Part shown: positions 46,056-54,176 of the stretch, one piece after another
Numbering within the stretch: position 1 is the first letter of the stretch
Layout: every line of letters begins with the position of its first letter
Assembly (NCBI GenBank): GCA_047600785.1
Contig: JASGKH010000001.1
Location: 434,001 to 498,000, forward strand
Origin: Breznakibacter sp047600785
GTDB taxonomy: Bacteria; Bacteroidota; Bacteroidia; Bacteroidales; Marinilabiliaceae
Direction: 5' to 3'
DNA length: 64,000 bases
Notes under the pieces: generated by a model
The model's database searches: none
Seen by the model: the letters and a program-made list of their open reading frames with translations, nothing else
What the model was told of the DNA's origin: nothing
Position numbers and translations under genes: made by a program

Positions 46056-46835
46056 ATGGGGATATTGACCGATAAATTCCTCGTACTGGAAAATGATTTG
46101 CGGAACCGCATGAAAAAGGTGCGCAAAAGTACTTCGGCAAAAGCATTGCACGATTTAAGGGTGTCGTATAAGCAGATGGATGCTTTTCAACTTTGGTGTC
46201 TCACCTTCATGTCCCCTGTCGATGCCAATGTGTTTGTTTCTTGGTTAAGAAAACTGAGACCTCTTTATAAAATAACGGGAAAACTGAGGACCGATCAATT
46301 GATGTTTAAAATCGGTTCAAAAAACGGACTTTGGCGACATGGGGACCAATTGGAGGGCATGCTGCACAGGAGACTGGAAAGACATGAAGACGAGTTCATC
46401 GTCTTTATCCGTAAATTTCGGTTTCCTTCTTCTCTCCGGTTAATCGAAATGTTTAAACATTACGAATGTCTCTCCAAGCAACGATTGGTTGGTTGCCGGG
46501 ACGATCTTGTAGCACGCCATATCCGAGAATCACACGCAGCGTTATCGTCACCGTCCGGTCAACATTGGCATGTGGCACGACGGCTTCTTAAATCGAATGT
46601 ATATTTGACGCGATCGGACAAACACTTAAGTAAGCGTTTATTTTCCATGCGTTTGGTAGAAGAATGGTCCGATATGGAGGGAGTGTTGGGGAAATGGCAC
46701 GATTGGGTCGTCTTGCGGGATTTCATGCTTGACAAAATGGAACTGTCCCGGGAAAACCAGCTGATTATTGAATTACACATCCGGGAATTGGAGACGCAGG
46801 TAGCCGATAAAATGCAAAAGGCTGTCCCGTATTAA
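46056..46835 (+). CDS. CHAD domain-like protein
   Basis: The 259-residue, helix-rich, basic protein carries the two signature blocks of the CHAD family: ALHDLRVSYKQMDAFQLW near residue 30 (cognate of HDLRVxxRR) and VLGKWHDWVVLRDFML near residue 208 (cognate of LGxxHDxxV). CHAD domains bind inorganic polyphosphate through conserved His and basic residues. Similarity is moderate, so this is a divergent member. No polyphosphate kinase is nearby. It ends the three-gene plus-strand group and its stop codon lies inside the shared bidirectional terminator. Confidence 0.7.
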   Translation: MGILTDKFLVLENDLRNRMKKVRKSTSAKALHDLRVSYKQMDAFQLWCLTFMSPVDANVFVSWLRKLRPLYKITGKLRTDQLMFKIGSKNGLWRHGDQLEGMLHRRLERHEDEFIVFIRKFRFPSSLRLIEMFKHYECLSKQRLVGCRDDLVARHIRESHAALSSPSGQHWHVARRLLKSNVYLTRSDKHLSKRLFSMRLVEEWSDMEGVLGKWHDWVVLRDFMLDKMELSRENQLIIELHIRELETQVADKMQKAVPY

Positions 46836-46851
46836 TTGAGACAGCCTTTTT
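46816..46851. terminator. Bidirectional terminator between the CHAD gene and groEL
   Basis: AAAAGGCTGTC at 46816-46826 pairs with GACAGCCTTTT at 46840-46850. The A- and T-flanks make it functional in both directions. It contains the CHAD gene stop codon and lies about 20 bases after the groEL stop. Confidence 0.85.
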
Positions 46852-46872
46852 AGAAGCACGTTGTTGCTTGTA

Positions 46873-48504
46873 TTACATCATACCGCCCATTCCTCCCATG
46901 CCTGGATTCATTGGAGCGGGGTTTTCTTCTTTCTCTTCAACCAAGATACACTCGGTGGTCAGGAACATACCGGCAACCGATGCGGCATTCTCCAATGCGA
47001 CGCGAGTTACTTTGGCAGGATCGATGACTCCTGTTGACAAAAGGTTTTGGTACGAATCGATACGGGCGTTATAGCCAAAATCGGCTTTCCCTTCTTTTAC
47101 CCTTTGTACAATGACTGCACCTTCTTTACCGGCATTGAACGCGATTTGGCGCAAAGGCTCTTCGATGGCACGTTTGATGATCTCGATGCCGGTGGTTTCG
47201 TCTTCTGTTTCGCCTTTCAGGTTCTCCAGCGCTTCGATGGCACGGATATAGGCCACGCCGCCACCCGGAACGATTCCTTCTTCAACGGCTGCACGTGTTG
47301 CGCTCAATGCATCGTCTACACGGTCTTTTTTCTCTTTCATTTCCACCTCGGTAGCGGCGCCAACGTAAAGTACTGCCACGCCACCTGCCAATTTGGCCAG
47401 ACGCTCTTGCAGTTTTTCTTTGTCATAGTCCGATGTGCTATTGGCAATTTGCGCCTTGATTTGTGCAGCACGGGCACTAATGGCGTCTTTAGAGCCGGCC
47501 CCGTTCACAATAGTGGTATTTTCTTTATCGATGGTTACCTTTTCGGCTTGGCCCAGCATTTGCAGAGTTGTATTTTCAAGTTTCAGGCCTACCTCGTCCG
47601 AGATAACGGTTCCGTTGGTCAGCACGGCAATGTCTTGCAACATTTCCTTGCGACGGTCGCCAAAGCCGGGTGCTTTTACGGCAGCCACTTTCAAAGAGCC
47701 ACGCAAACGGTTTACCACTAATGTGGCCAACGCCTCGCCGTCCACGTCCTCGGCAATGATCAACAATGGGCGACCGCTTTGGGCCGATTGCTCCAATACG
47801 GGCAACAGATCTTTCATGGTCGAAATTTTCTTGTCGTGGATCAAAATGAAAGGATGATCCAACTCAGCTTCCATTTTTTCGGTATTGGTCACGAAATATG
47901 GCGAAATATAACCACGGTCGAATTGCATCCCTTCTACCACTTCAACGGTAGTTTCGGTACCTTTGGCTTCTTCAACGGTAATAACACCTTCTTTGCCTAC
48001 TTTTCCCATGGCTTCGGCAATGAGGGCCCCGATTTTTTGGTCATTGTTGGCCGAAATGGTGGCAACTTGCTCAATTTTCTCGTTTTGTTCACCAATGACT
48101 TGTGCTTGCGACTTGATCGAAGCAACCACTTTTTCTACCGCTTTATCGATGCCTTTTTTCAATTCCATGGGATTGGCACCAGCGGTTACGTTTTTTAAAC
48201 CAACGGTAATAATACTTTGAGCCAAGACAGTTGCGGTAGTAGTACCATCACCTGCGTCGTCACCGGTTTTGCTGGCCACTTCTTTCACCATTTGCGCGCC
48301 CATATTGGCGAAACGATCGCTTAGCTCGATTTCTTTGGCCACTGTCACACCGTCCTTCGTGATTGAAGGACCACCAAATTTTTTGTCGATGACCACATTG
48401 CGCCCTTTGGGGCCAAGGGTTACTTTTACGGCGTTTGCCAATTCATCTACGCCTTTTTTCAAGAGGTCGCGTGCCTCGATATTAAACTTAATTTGTTTAG
48501 ACAT
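46873..48504 (-). CDS. groEL: Chaperonin GroEL (60 kDa)
   Basis: The 543-residue protein forms the double-ring chaperonin that encloses unfolded proteins with GroES and ATP. Clear signatures: KFNIEARDLLKKGVDELANA at the N-terminus, the nucleotide site VTLGPKGRNVV, the ATPase motif GDGTTTATVLAQ, and the C-terminal Gly-Gly-Met tail (GMGGMGGMM). It follows groES by 35 bases in the standard groESL order. No CIRCE inverted repeat was seen upstream of groES, so control is probably not through HrcA. Confidence 0.99.
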   Translation of the reverse strand: MSKQIKFNIEARDLLKKGVDELANAVKVTLGPKGRNVVIDKKFGGPSITKDGVTVAKEIELSDRFANMGAQMVKEVASKTGDDAGDGTTTATVLAQSIITVGLKNVTAGANPMELKKGIDKAVEKVVASIKSQAQVIGEQNEKIEQVATISANNDQKIGALIAEAMGKVGKEGVITVEEAKGTETTVEVVEGMQFDRGYISPYFVTNTEKMEAELDHPFILIHDKKISTMKDLLPVLEQSAQSGRPLLIIAEDVDGEALATLVVNRLRGSLKVAAVKAPGFGDRRKEMLQDIAVLTNGTVISDEVGLKLENTTLQMLGQAEKVTIDKENTTIVNGAGSKDAISARAAQIKAQIANSTSDYDKEKLQERLAKLAGGVAVLYVGAATEVEMKEKKDRVDDALSATRAAVEEGIVPGGGVAYIRAIEALENLKGETEDETTGIEIIKRAIEEPLRQIAFNAGKEGAVIVQRVKEGKADFGYNARIDSYQNLLSTGVIDPAKVTRVALENAASVAGMFLTTECILVEEKEENPAPMNPGMGGMGGMM

Positions 48505-48539
48505 TTTTCTTTGTTTTATTGATTGTGCGTTTAACCAAA

Positions 48540-48818
48540 TTAGGCAATGTACAATACGTCGTTTTGTGAAATCAAAAGATAGTCGGTGCCATCGATGCTA
48601 AGCTCGGTACCTGAATATTTTCCGTAAAGTACGGTGTCACCTGCTTTCACTTCCATCGCTTCATCTTTTTTGGCAACGCCAACCAGTACCACGGTACCAC
48701 GCAAAGGCTTTTCTTTGGCTGAGTCGGGAATGATGATCCCGCTCGAAGTTTTTTCTTCGGCAGCTTGTGGCTTAACCAACACTTTGCCGGCAAGGATTTT
48801 ACCTTTCAATTCTGACAT
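48540..48818 (-). CDS. groES: Co-chaperonin GroES (10 kDa)
   Basis: The 92-residue protein is the heptameric lid of the GroEL chamber. The mobile loop is visible (EEKTSSGIIIPDSAKEKP), as is the C-terminal DYLLISQNDVLYIA. It is the first gene of the groESL operon, 230 bases after the secG stop and beyond a strong terminator, so it must have its own promoter in 48819-48990. Confidence 0.98.
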   Translation of the reverse strand: MSELKGKILAGKVLVKPQAAEEKTSSGIIIPDSAKEKPLRGTVVLVGVAKKDEAMEVKAGDTVLYGKYSGTELSIDGTDYLLISQNDVLYIA

Positions 48819-48990
48819 TTTGATATAATTTAGAGGTTAAACATTTTATTTTTTACACGTTGGGCTTTTCTCATAAAGTATGCCAAATCGGTTATGCCGC
48901 ATTTATAGTGACATTTTTGCAGTCTCTATCATGGCCAATAAACGCCATTGGCAGTATATTGTTCTCATATACTTGTGTTTTGCTCAAAAA

Positions 48991-49025
48991 AAAAGTGTCA
49001 GTATGCGTGACATACTGACACTTTT
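48991..49025 (-). terminator. Terminator of the secG operon
   Basis: A perfect 15-bp stem (48991-49005 with 49011-49025) encloses a 5-base loop. On the minus strand it follows the secG stop by 23 bases and is followed by a run of Ts. The central GTGTCAGTATG arm is unusually long and GC-moderate for this window. Confidence 0.85.
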
Positions 49026-49048
49026 GGTCTATAGGATTTCGTATTTTT

Positions 49049-49411
49049 TTATTTTTCTTCTTCTTTGGGTTGTGCGGCATTTTCCTGTTGCTGTTGGGGT
49101 TCTGCAACTTGGAAGTTTGGTACCGATGTGGACGAGGCAGGAGTCAGCTTTTTCATTTTTTCGTCCAATCCATTGGCTTCTTCTTTGGCGCTGCCCAACG
49201 TCATAACCGACACGAATGCAAGTACCAACAACGAGCCCGCCAACGTCCATGTGGCTTTTTCGAGAAAATCGGTGGTTTTACGTACGCCCATTACTTGGTT
49301 CGAGGAAGAAAAGTTAGATGCCAAACCACCTCCTTTGGAGTTTTGCACCAATACAATAAGTATCATCAGAATACTAACAATGATTACCAGTACCGATATT
49401 ACAGGATACAT
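49049..49411 (-). CDS. secG: Preprotein translocase subunit SecG
   Basis: SecG is the small SecYEG subunit that assists protein export across the inner membrane. The 120-residue protein has two membrane helices (about residues 3-23 and 53-73) around the conserved cytoplasmic loop LVQNSKGGGLASNF and a FLEKATW segment. A hydrophilic Gln/Glu-rich tail follows. It is the last gene of a minus-strand cluster with the sigma-54 regulator, lptE and a conserved gene of unknown function, an order often kept in Bacteroidales. Confidence 0.95.
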   Translation of the reverse strand: MYPVISVLVIIVSILMILIVLVQNSKGGGLASNFSSSNQVMGVRKTTDFLEKATWTLAGSLLVLAFVSVMTLGSAKEEANGLDEKMKKLTPASSTSVPNFQVAEPQQQQENAAQPKEEEK

Positions 49412-49423
49412 ATCTTAATGAGT

Positions 49424-50422
49424 TTATAGATTAGAAATTAAACGTTCCGTTTCTTTAATTCGAGCTGCAAAGTAAATACTTTTTTCGGGATATTTCAAAC
49501 CCAGCTTTTCGAATATGACAATTGCTTTTTCGTATTGCTTCTGCTTAATATGGATATTGGCCAATGTTTCGGTCATCAGTGCGTCCGATTCTTGCACGCT
49601 GGATGCTGAAATATCTTCATGGTGGATGCCTAACTCGTTCTTATCGGGTGCAATGCGGTCACGTCCTTTTTGTAAAAAGCTTTCGATTATCTGCATTTGC
49701 TTATCAATAAGAGCCGGTTGGGGTTGATTGGGTTCCTCTGTTTTTGGGGGATGCCTCAATACTTTTAGCCACATTGAAAACGATTGGGGTTGGCTGGGGT
49801 CGAAAGAGGGTTTCAACTCATCGTTGATGTCATATGCCGGAGATGTGCCCAGTTCGTAATCAAGTAAATCGGCTGCGGGCAGAACGTCGACGTCCGGTTC
49901 TGGCTGGCTATTGAATGTTTTCGAAAAGTCAATGGTCAACCCTTCTTTCAAATTGATGATGTCCGATACCTCAAAATAATTGTCTTTGGACGGGGTAGGT
50001 TCGGTTGGTTTTATTTCGGGAAGGGTTTCTTCAATTGGTCTCTGTTCCTGCGATGGCTGTGTCGATTCAATTGTACGGGACTCCGACAGGCTGGAGGTTT
50101 CGGTGTTTACTTCCGGCTTGGCAATGGTTTCCGAAAATGAAATTTGCGGCGTATTGCTTGGCGTAACAATGGGCAAGGTTGGTGCAGCCAATGGCGATTG
50201 TACCAGAAAATAGAGTTGGCGACGGTCTGGAATATGCGCGGCCGCATTTTTCAACTCAACGTTGTATTTAATGTGGCCCAATATGGCCATATTTTTTACC
50301 AACAGCATCCTTCCCACTTGGAAATAAGGATATTCGGCCATAAGCTCGTTAAGATGCTTTAGGCTATCCTCATTGAGAAGATATGGATTGTCAAGGTATT
50401 GGTAAAAAAGTTGGCGGTTCAT
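49424..50422 (-). CDS. Conserved protein of unknown function with C-terminal TPR-like motif
   Basis: The 332-residue protein has no signal peptide or membrane segment. The N-terminal 80 residues are helical (FYQYLDNPYLLNEDSLKHLN). The middle (about 85-235) is rich in Pro, Glu, Thr and Ser and probably disordered. The C-terminal part contains a TPR-like unit (ETLANIHIKQKQYEKAIVIF). Genes with this layout sit between lptE and secG in many Bacteroidales. No enzymatic function can be proposed; a scaffold role in envelope biogenesis is only a guess from context. It lies 12 bases before secG. Confidence 0.75.
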   Translation of the reverse strand: MNRQLFYQYLDNPYLLNEDSLKHLNELMAEYPYFQVGRMLLVKNMAILGHIKYNVELKNAAAHIPDRRQLYFLVQSPLAAPTLPIVTPSNTPQISFSETIAKPEVNTETSSLSESRTIESTQPSQEQRPIEETLPEIKPTEPTPSKDNYFEVSDIINLKEGLTIDFSKTFNSQPEPDVDVLPAADLLDYELGTSPAYDINDELKPSFDPSQPQSFSMWLKVLRHPPKTEEPNQPQPALIDKQMQIIESFLQKGRDRIAPDKNELGIHHEDISASSVQESDALMTETLANIHIKQKQYEKAIVIFEKLGLKYPEKSIYFAARIKETERLISNL

Positions 50423-50504
50423 AAAGTTGGTATCGTCACAGTTGAATTATTGGTTGCGGAATGGACTTGACCATCGCAAATTCAAGGAATGGGATTTTAC
50501 GTTC

Positions 50505-51026
50505 TTACCAGTTGGCAAAAGCTTTGCTGAAAATATTTTCGGTTAGCTTGTCAATGATCGATTTTACCAGTTCTTCCTCTACTTGGTTAATATTTAGTTC
50601 GCTTTTGAAATCTTCGTAAGCCGAAAACGTTTGTTCCCAATTATCTTTCGGGTTCTTGAAATTCCGGTAGCGAACTTTCACTTGCATGGTCAATCTGGTT
50701 TCGGCCGAAACGGCATCGGCTTGAATGGCCATTGGACGCACGCTGTAATCGGTAATCTCGCCCGAAAAATCCACGTCGCCGTTTCCATTCCTCAAAATAA
50801 GCCTGGACTCGTTGGTTATACGGTCTTTCAGACTTTCGGTAAATGTTTGGCTCAATGTAGGATTGATCAGTGGTGCACGGTTTTCGAAGTATTGGACCGA
50901 TACCGTTTTAAGATCCTCGGGAATAGATGCTCCCGTAAACGTCATGCGTATACTGCACCCTCCTGTAAAACAGAATATTGCAACGAGGAAAAGGATGGAT
51001 GTTTTGCCTAAACGGTGGATTTTCAT
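50505..51026 (-). CDS. lptE: LptE-like LPS-assembly lipoprotein
   Basis: LptE plugs the LptD barrel and helps insert lipopolysaccharide into the outer leaflet. The start at 51026 (MKIHRLGKTSILFLVAIFCF) gives a lipoprotein signal with Cys24 in FTGGC; the longer frame of 19 extra codons hides it. The 173-residue protein has the pattern of the Bacteroidota LptE family: TVSVQYFENRAPLINPTLSQ, FTESLKDRITNESRL, and SAETRLTMQVKVRYRN. It is followed by the secG-linked unknown gene and preceded by the sigma-54 regulator, with 66 bases between stop and start. Confidence 0.88.
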   Translation of the reverse strand: MKIHRLGKTSILFLVAIFCFTGGCSIRMTFTGASIPEDLKTVSVQYFENRAPLINPTLSQTFTESLKDRITNESRLILRNGNGDVDFSGEITDYSVRPMAIQADAVSAETRLTMQVKVRYRNFKNPKDNWEQTFSAYEDFKSELNINQVEEELVKSIIDKLTENIFSKAFANW

Positions 51027-51092
51027 GTGTTTAAAATTATTGGTCGATTGGCTGTTTATGCTACTGGTTCCGCCGGGCACCATGCTTGCGGT

Positions 51093-52334
51093 TCATTCAA
51101 TATTGTGTTCTTTGATTTTCCTGTACAATGTCCGTTCCGAAATCCCTAATTCCTGAGCTGCGTTTTTACGTTTGCCGCCGTGGCGTTCCAATGCCTTACG
51201 GATCAGCTCTATTTCTTTCGATTCCAACGAAAGTGATTCTTCTACAAATTCTTCGGTATCTTGTATCGGATGCTCTTTTGATATGGATGAGAAAGTAACG
51301 GGAGCGCTGGGCTTACCGACGGGTTCGAAACTGGCATCCAGGTCGCCGTAAAGATTTTTGATGATACGTGCATGGTCTTCATGTGCGATGTCCATGGCCC
51401 CTCCGTGTTGTAGCAAATCCATTACGATTTTTTTCAAATCGTTCATGTCGCGTTTCATGTCGAATAACACCTTATAAAGAATTTCCCTCTCGTTCGAAAA
51501 ATCGGCCTCGGTCTTTTTGGTATTGTTGATAACGGCAGGCAAGTTATCGCCCACATGGAACGGAATGTAACGGCGCAACGTTTCGGCATTTATTTCGCGG
51601 CTCTTTTCGATAACCGATATCTGTTCGGTAATGTTTTTCAACTGGCGGATGTTTCCCGGCCAGCGGTAACGCATCAGCAGTTCTTTGGCTTCTTCGTCCA
51701 AACGGATGCTGGGCATACGGTACTTTACGGCAAAATCGTTGGCAAACTTCCTGAAAAGCAAATAAATATCCTCCGATCGGTCGCGCAACGGCGGTGTGGA
51801 GATGGGTATGCTGTTTAAACGGTAATATAAATCTTCGCGGAACTTGCCTTCTTGGATGGCACGTTCCATATTTACATTGGTGGCCGCTACCACTCTGACA
51901 TTGGTTTTAAGTACTCTTGACGAGCCTACCTTCATAAACTCCCCGGCTTCGAGTACCCTTAGCAGTTTGGCTTGTGTTGAAAGCGGTAATTCCCCGATCT
52001 CGTCAAGGAAAATGGTTCCCCCGTTGGCTTCTTCGAAATAACCCTTGCGATCGCTGGTTGCACCGGTAAATGACCCCTTTTCATGGCCAAAGAGCTCGGA
52101 ATCGATGGTCCCTTCGGGGATTGCGCCGCAGTTCACGGCGATATATGCGCCGTGCTTACGGGCACTATGTTGATGGATGATTTGAGGAAATGATTCCTTG
52201 CCCGTGCCGCTTTCGCCGGTAATGAGCACTGACAGGTCGGTAGGTGCTACTTGAACTGCAATGTCAATGGCGCGGTTGAGCCCGTAACTGTTGCCTATGA
52301 TGCCGAACCGCTGTTTGATTTGTTGTAGATCCAT
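51093..52334 (-). CDS. Sigma-54-dependent transcriptional activator, Fis family, without receiver domain
   Basis: The start at 52334 (MDLQQIKQRFGIIGNSYGLN) is preferred over one 12 codons upstream because it matches the family N-terminus. The 414-residue protein begins directly with the AAA+ domain: Walker A GESGTGKE, the sigma-54 contact loop GSFTGA (usual form GAFTGA), Walker B GTIFLDEIGELP and the arginine-finger region. A linker follows, then a C-terminal Fis HTH (KRKNAAQELGISERTLYRKI). There is no input domain, so activity must be controlled by level or a partner. The lptE, unknown and secG genes follow, a conserved arrangement. Confidence 0.93.
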   Translation of the reverse strand: MDLQQIKQRFGIIGNSYGLNRAIDIAVQVAPTDLSVLITGESGTGKESFPQIIHQHSARKHGAYIAVNCGAIPEGTIDSELFGHEKGSFTGATSDRKGYFEEANGGTIFLDEIGELPLSTQAKLLRVLEAGEFMKVGSSRVLKTNVRVVAATNVNMERAIQEGKFREDLYYRLNSIPISTPPLRDRSEDIYLLFRKFANDFAVKYRMPSIRLDEEAKELLMRYRWPGNIRQLKNITEQISVIEKSREINAETLRRYIPFHVGDNLPAVINNTKKTEADFSNEREILYKVLFDMKRDMNDLKKIVMDLLQHGGAMDIAHEDHARIIKNLYGDLDASFEPVGKPSAPVTFSSISKEHPIQDTEEFVEESLSLESKEIELIRKALERHGGKRKNAAQELGISERTLYRKIKEHNIE

Positions 52335-52475
52335 TTTCTTCGACTGCAATTTTTTCAGATGGACTGACAAAGTTACAATTTTCGCAAATGAATTCGAAAA
52401 GAAGCCGGGTCCTATTTTGTGCAGAAACCCTGTTGGCGGATATCACATGACAAGTGCCCTTAAAGATTTTTTTAC

Positions 52476-52496
52476 GGGTCACGCTATTATTGACCC
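52476..52496. promoter_or_regulatory. Inverted repeat GGGTCA-N9-TGACCC, possible operator
   Basis: GGGTCA at 52476-52481 and TGACCC at 52491-52496 form a perfect dyad in the region between two divergent genes. It lies 10 bases upstream of the exact TANNTTTG match at 52507-52514, covering the -33 area, where a repressor or activator dimer could act. Confidence 0.35.
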
Positions 52497-52506
52497 ATAA
52501 TTATTT

Positions 52507-52514
52507 TAGATTTG
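52507..52514 (+). promoter_or_regulatory. Candidate -7 promoter element of the small membrane protein gene
   Basis: TAGATTTG is an exact match to TANNTTTG, 41 bases before the ATG at 52556. The nearest TTG upstream is only 14 bases away, shorter than the usual spacing, so a regulator at the dyad may compensate. Confidence 0.4.
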
Positions 52515-52555
52515 GTTTTTCCACATATTGAATTTTTAGTCGATCATTAAAGGCT

Positions 52556-53152
52556 ATGGAACCAACGAATAAAGAATGGAAGGGAAAGCTCGTTTTTGAG
52601 TTTATATCGATTGTATTTGCGGTGTTTTTAGGATTGATGCTTAATCAATGCAGCGATAATTACAACAATAAAAAGACGGCCAAAAAGTCGTTGGCAAATA
52701 TATTAGTGGAGATAAAAGACAATAAAGGGAAAGTCGAAAAGATGTTGGAAAAACATAAAAAGGTGTTGGAGAATATTGATCGTTTCCTTGCCGAGATGGA
52801 CAGTGGCAGAGAACCTGACGGAGCAAACCTGGATATGGATTTTGTGCTTATTACTTCCACGGCATGGGAAACGGCGAAACTGACACAAGCCATTGCCCAT
52901 ATGGATATCGGATTGGTATCGGATATTGCGGGAACATACGGCTACCAGGAATATTATGAGGCAGTCGTCAAGCATTTTGTGCTGGAGAATTCCATGGAGA
53001 TGAAGCTGGATGCGCACGATGACGATATAGTCAAAATTAAACGTGTGGTACAAAACGTACGTTCTTTTCTGAAAAGAAGTGTCATCCCGCTGGAAACAGA
53101 TCTTTTGGATGCTTACAACGAATTACATATAACCATCCTGAAAGGAGGCTGA
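52556..53152 (+). CDS. Small membrane-anchored protein of unknown function
   Basis: The 198-residue protein has one N-terminal membrane helix (about residues 13-30, FEFISIVFAVFLGLMLNQ), then a charged region with coiled-coil character (about 40-85) and a helical C-terminal part. The layout resembles DUF6090-like Bacteroidota proteins with a short cytoplasmic N-terminus and a soluble helical domain, but no family is assigned with confidence. The gene stands alone between a dyad-marked promoter region and kdsB, which starts 222 bases later. Confidence 0.65.
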   Translation: MEPTNKEWKGKLVFEFISIVFAVFLGLMLNQCSDNYNNKKTAKKSLANILVEIKDNKGKVEKMLEKHKKVLENIDRFLAEMDSGREPDGANLDMDFVLITSTAWETAKLTQAIAHMDIGLVSDIAGTYGYQEYYEAVVKHFVLENSMEMKLDAHDDDIVKIKRVVQNVRSFLKRSVIPLETDLLDAYNELHITILKGG

Positions 53153-53374
53153 GTCCGATGGCAGTCATTGCCTCAACGCAGACGGTATTTTCGGCAAGTG
53201 TTCTGGTTTTCGGAGAACGGGAATTGACGGCAGGGTATGAAAAATATTGCGATTATCCGGCATGTGTTAGCAGGAAAGTGGGTAAAACCTGTTAATATTA
53301 CATACCAAACTCGCTGCCGTTCCTTTTTTATGGGAATGGAGGGTATGAATTGCATCCGCAAATAGATAATCCAT

Positions 53375-54142
53375 ATGATATCAGACCAGTTTATTGGCAT
53401 CATCCCATCCAGATATGCCTCTACCCGCTTCCCTGGCAAGCCGTTGGCCGACATCGGAGGGAAAAGCATGGTACAACGTGTGTATGAGCAGGCGCTGAAG
53501 GTTCTCGCCACTGTGTATGTGGCCACCGACGACCAGCGCATATACAATGAAGTACTACGTTTTGGCGGTCATGCGGTAATGACTTCACCCGACCACCAAA
53601 GTGGCACCGACCGTTGTGCCGAAGCTCTACGCAATGTACAGTCGCAGCTGGGACGTTCGTTCGGAGTGGTGGTGAACATACAGGGAGATGAGCCTTTCAT
53701 CGCGCCCGAACAGATCGCATTGCTTTGTTCGTGCTTTGAGAATCCCAAAACCGACATTGCTACGTTGGTTAAACCCATCAACAATCAAGAGGTTGTTTTC
53801 GATCCCAACAAGCCCAAGGTAGTGCTTGGGGCGGAAGGGCAGGCACTTTATTTTAGCCGTTCGCCGATCCCGTATTTGCGAGGGATCCCGCAAATCGAAT
53901 GGTGCTTGAAACACTCTTTTTTCCAACATATCGGACTATATGCCTATCGGGCCGACGTGTTGGAAAAAATCACCCGGATAGAACCGTCGGTATTGGAGAA
54001 AGCCGAGTCGTTGGAACAACTCCGCTGGTTGGAGCATGGTTATCGTATTGCCGTGGAGCAAACCGAGCATGCCAGCATAGGTATCGATACGCCCGACGAT
54101 CTGGAAGCAGCCAAGCGTGACGGGTGGTTTGGCAATTTGTAA
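53375..54142 (+). CDS. kdsB: 3-deoxy-manno-octulosonate cytidylyltransferase (CMP-Kdo synthetase)
   Basis: KdsB activates Kdo with CTP to CMP-Kdo for addition to lipid A in the cytoplasm. The 255-residue protein has the CTP-binding N-terminus FIGIIPSRYASTRFPGKPL, the metal-binding VVNIQGDEPFI near residue 105, and the substrate-binding HIGLYAYRADVLEKI near residue 190. It lies 34 bases before the branching enzyme gene and is probably cotranscribed with it. Confidence 0.96.
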   Translation: MISDQFIGIIPSRYASTRFPGKPLADIGGKSMVQRVYEQALKVLATVYVATDDQRIYNEVLRFGGHAVMTSPDHQSGTDRCAEALRNVQSQLGRSFGVVVNIQGDEPFIAPEQIALLCSCFENPKTDIATLVKPINNQEVVFDPNKPKVVLGAEGQALYFSRSPIPYLRGIPQIEWCLKHSFFQHIGLYAYRADVLEKITRIEPSVLEKAESLEQLRWLEHGYRIAVEQTEHASIGIDTPDDLEAAKRDGWFGNL

Positions 54143-54176
54143 CTGTTACCGACGACCAACAACCAAATCTATTCCC

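Noticed and set aside
47047..47721. 224-codon plus-strand ORF opposite groEL
   Set aside because: It is a mirror of the strongly conserved groEL gene and its translation shows no protein-like features.
48819..48990. CIRCE-type operator upstream of groES
   Set aside because: No TTAGCACTC-N9-GAGTGCTAA-like inverted repeat was found in the region.
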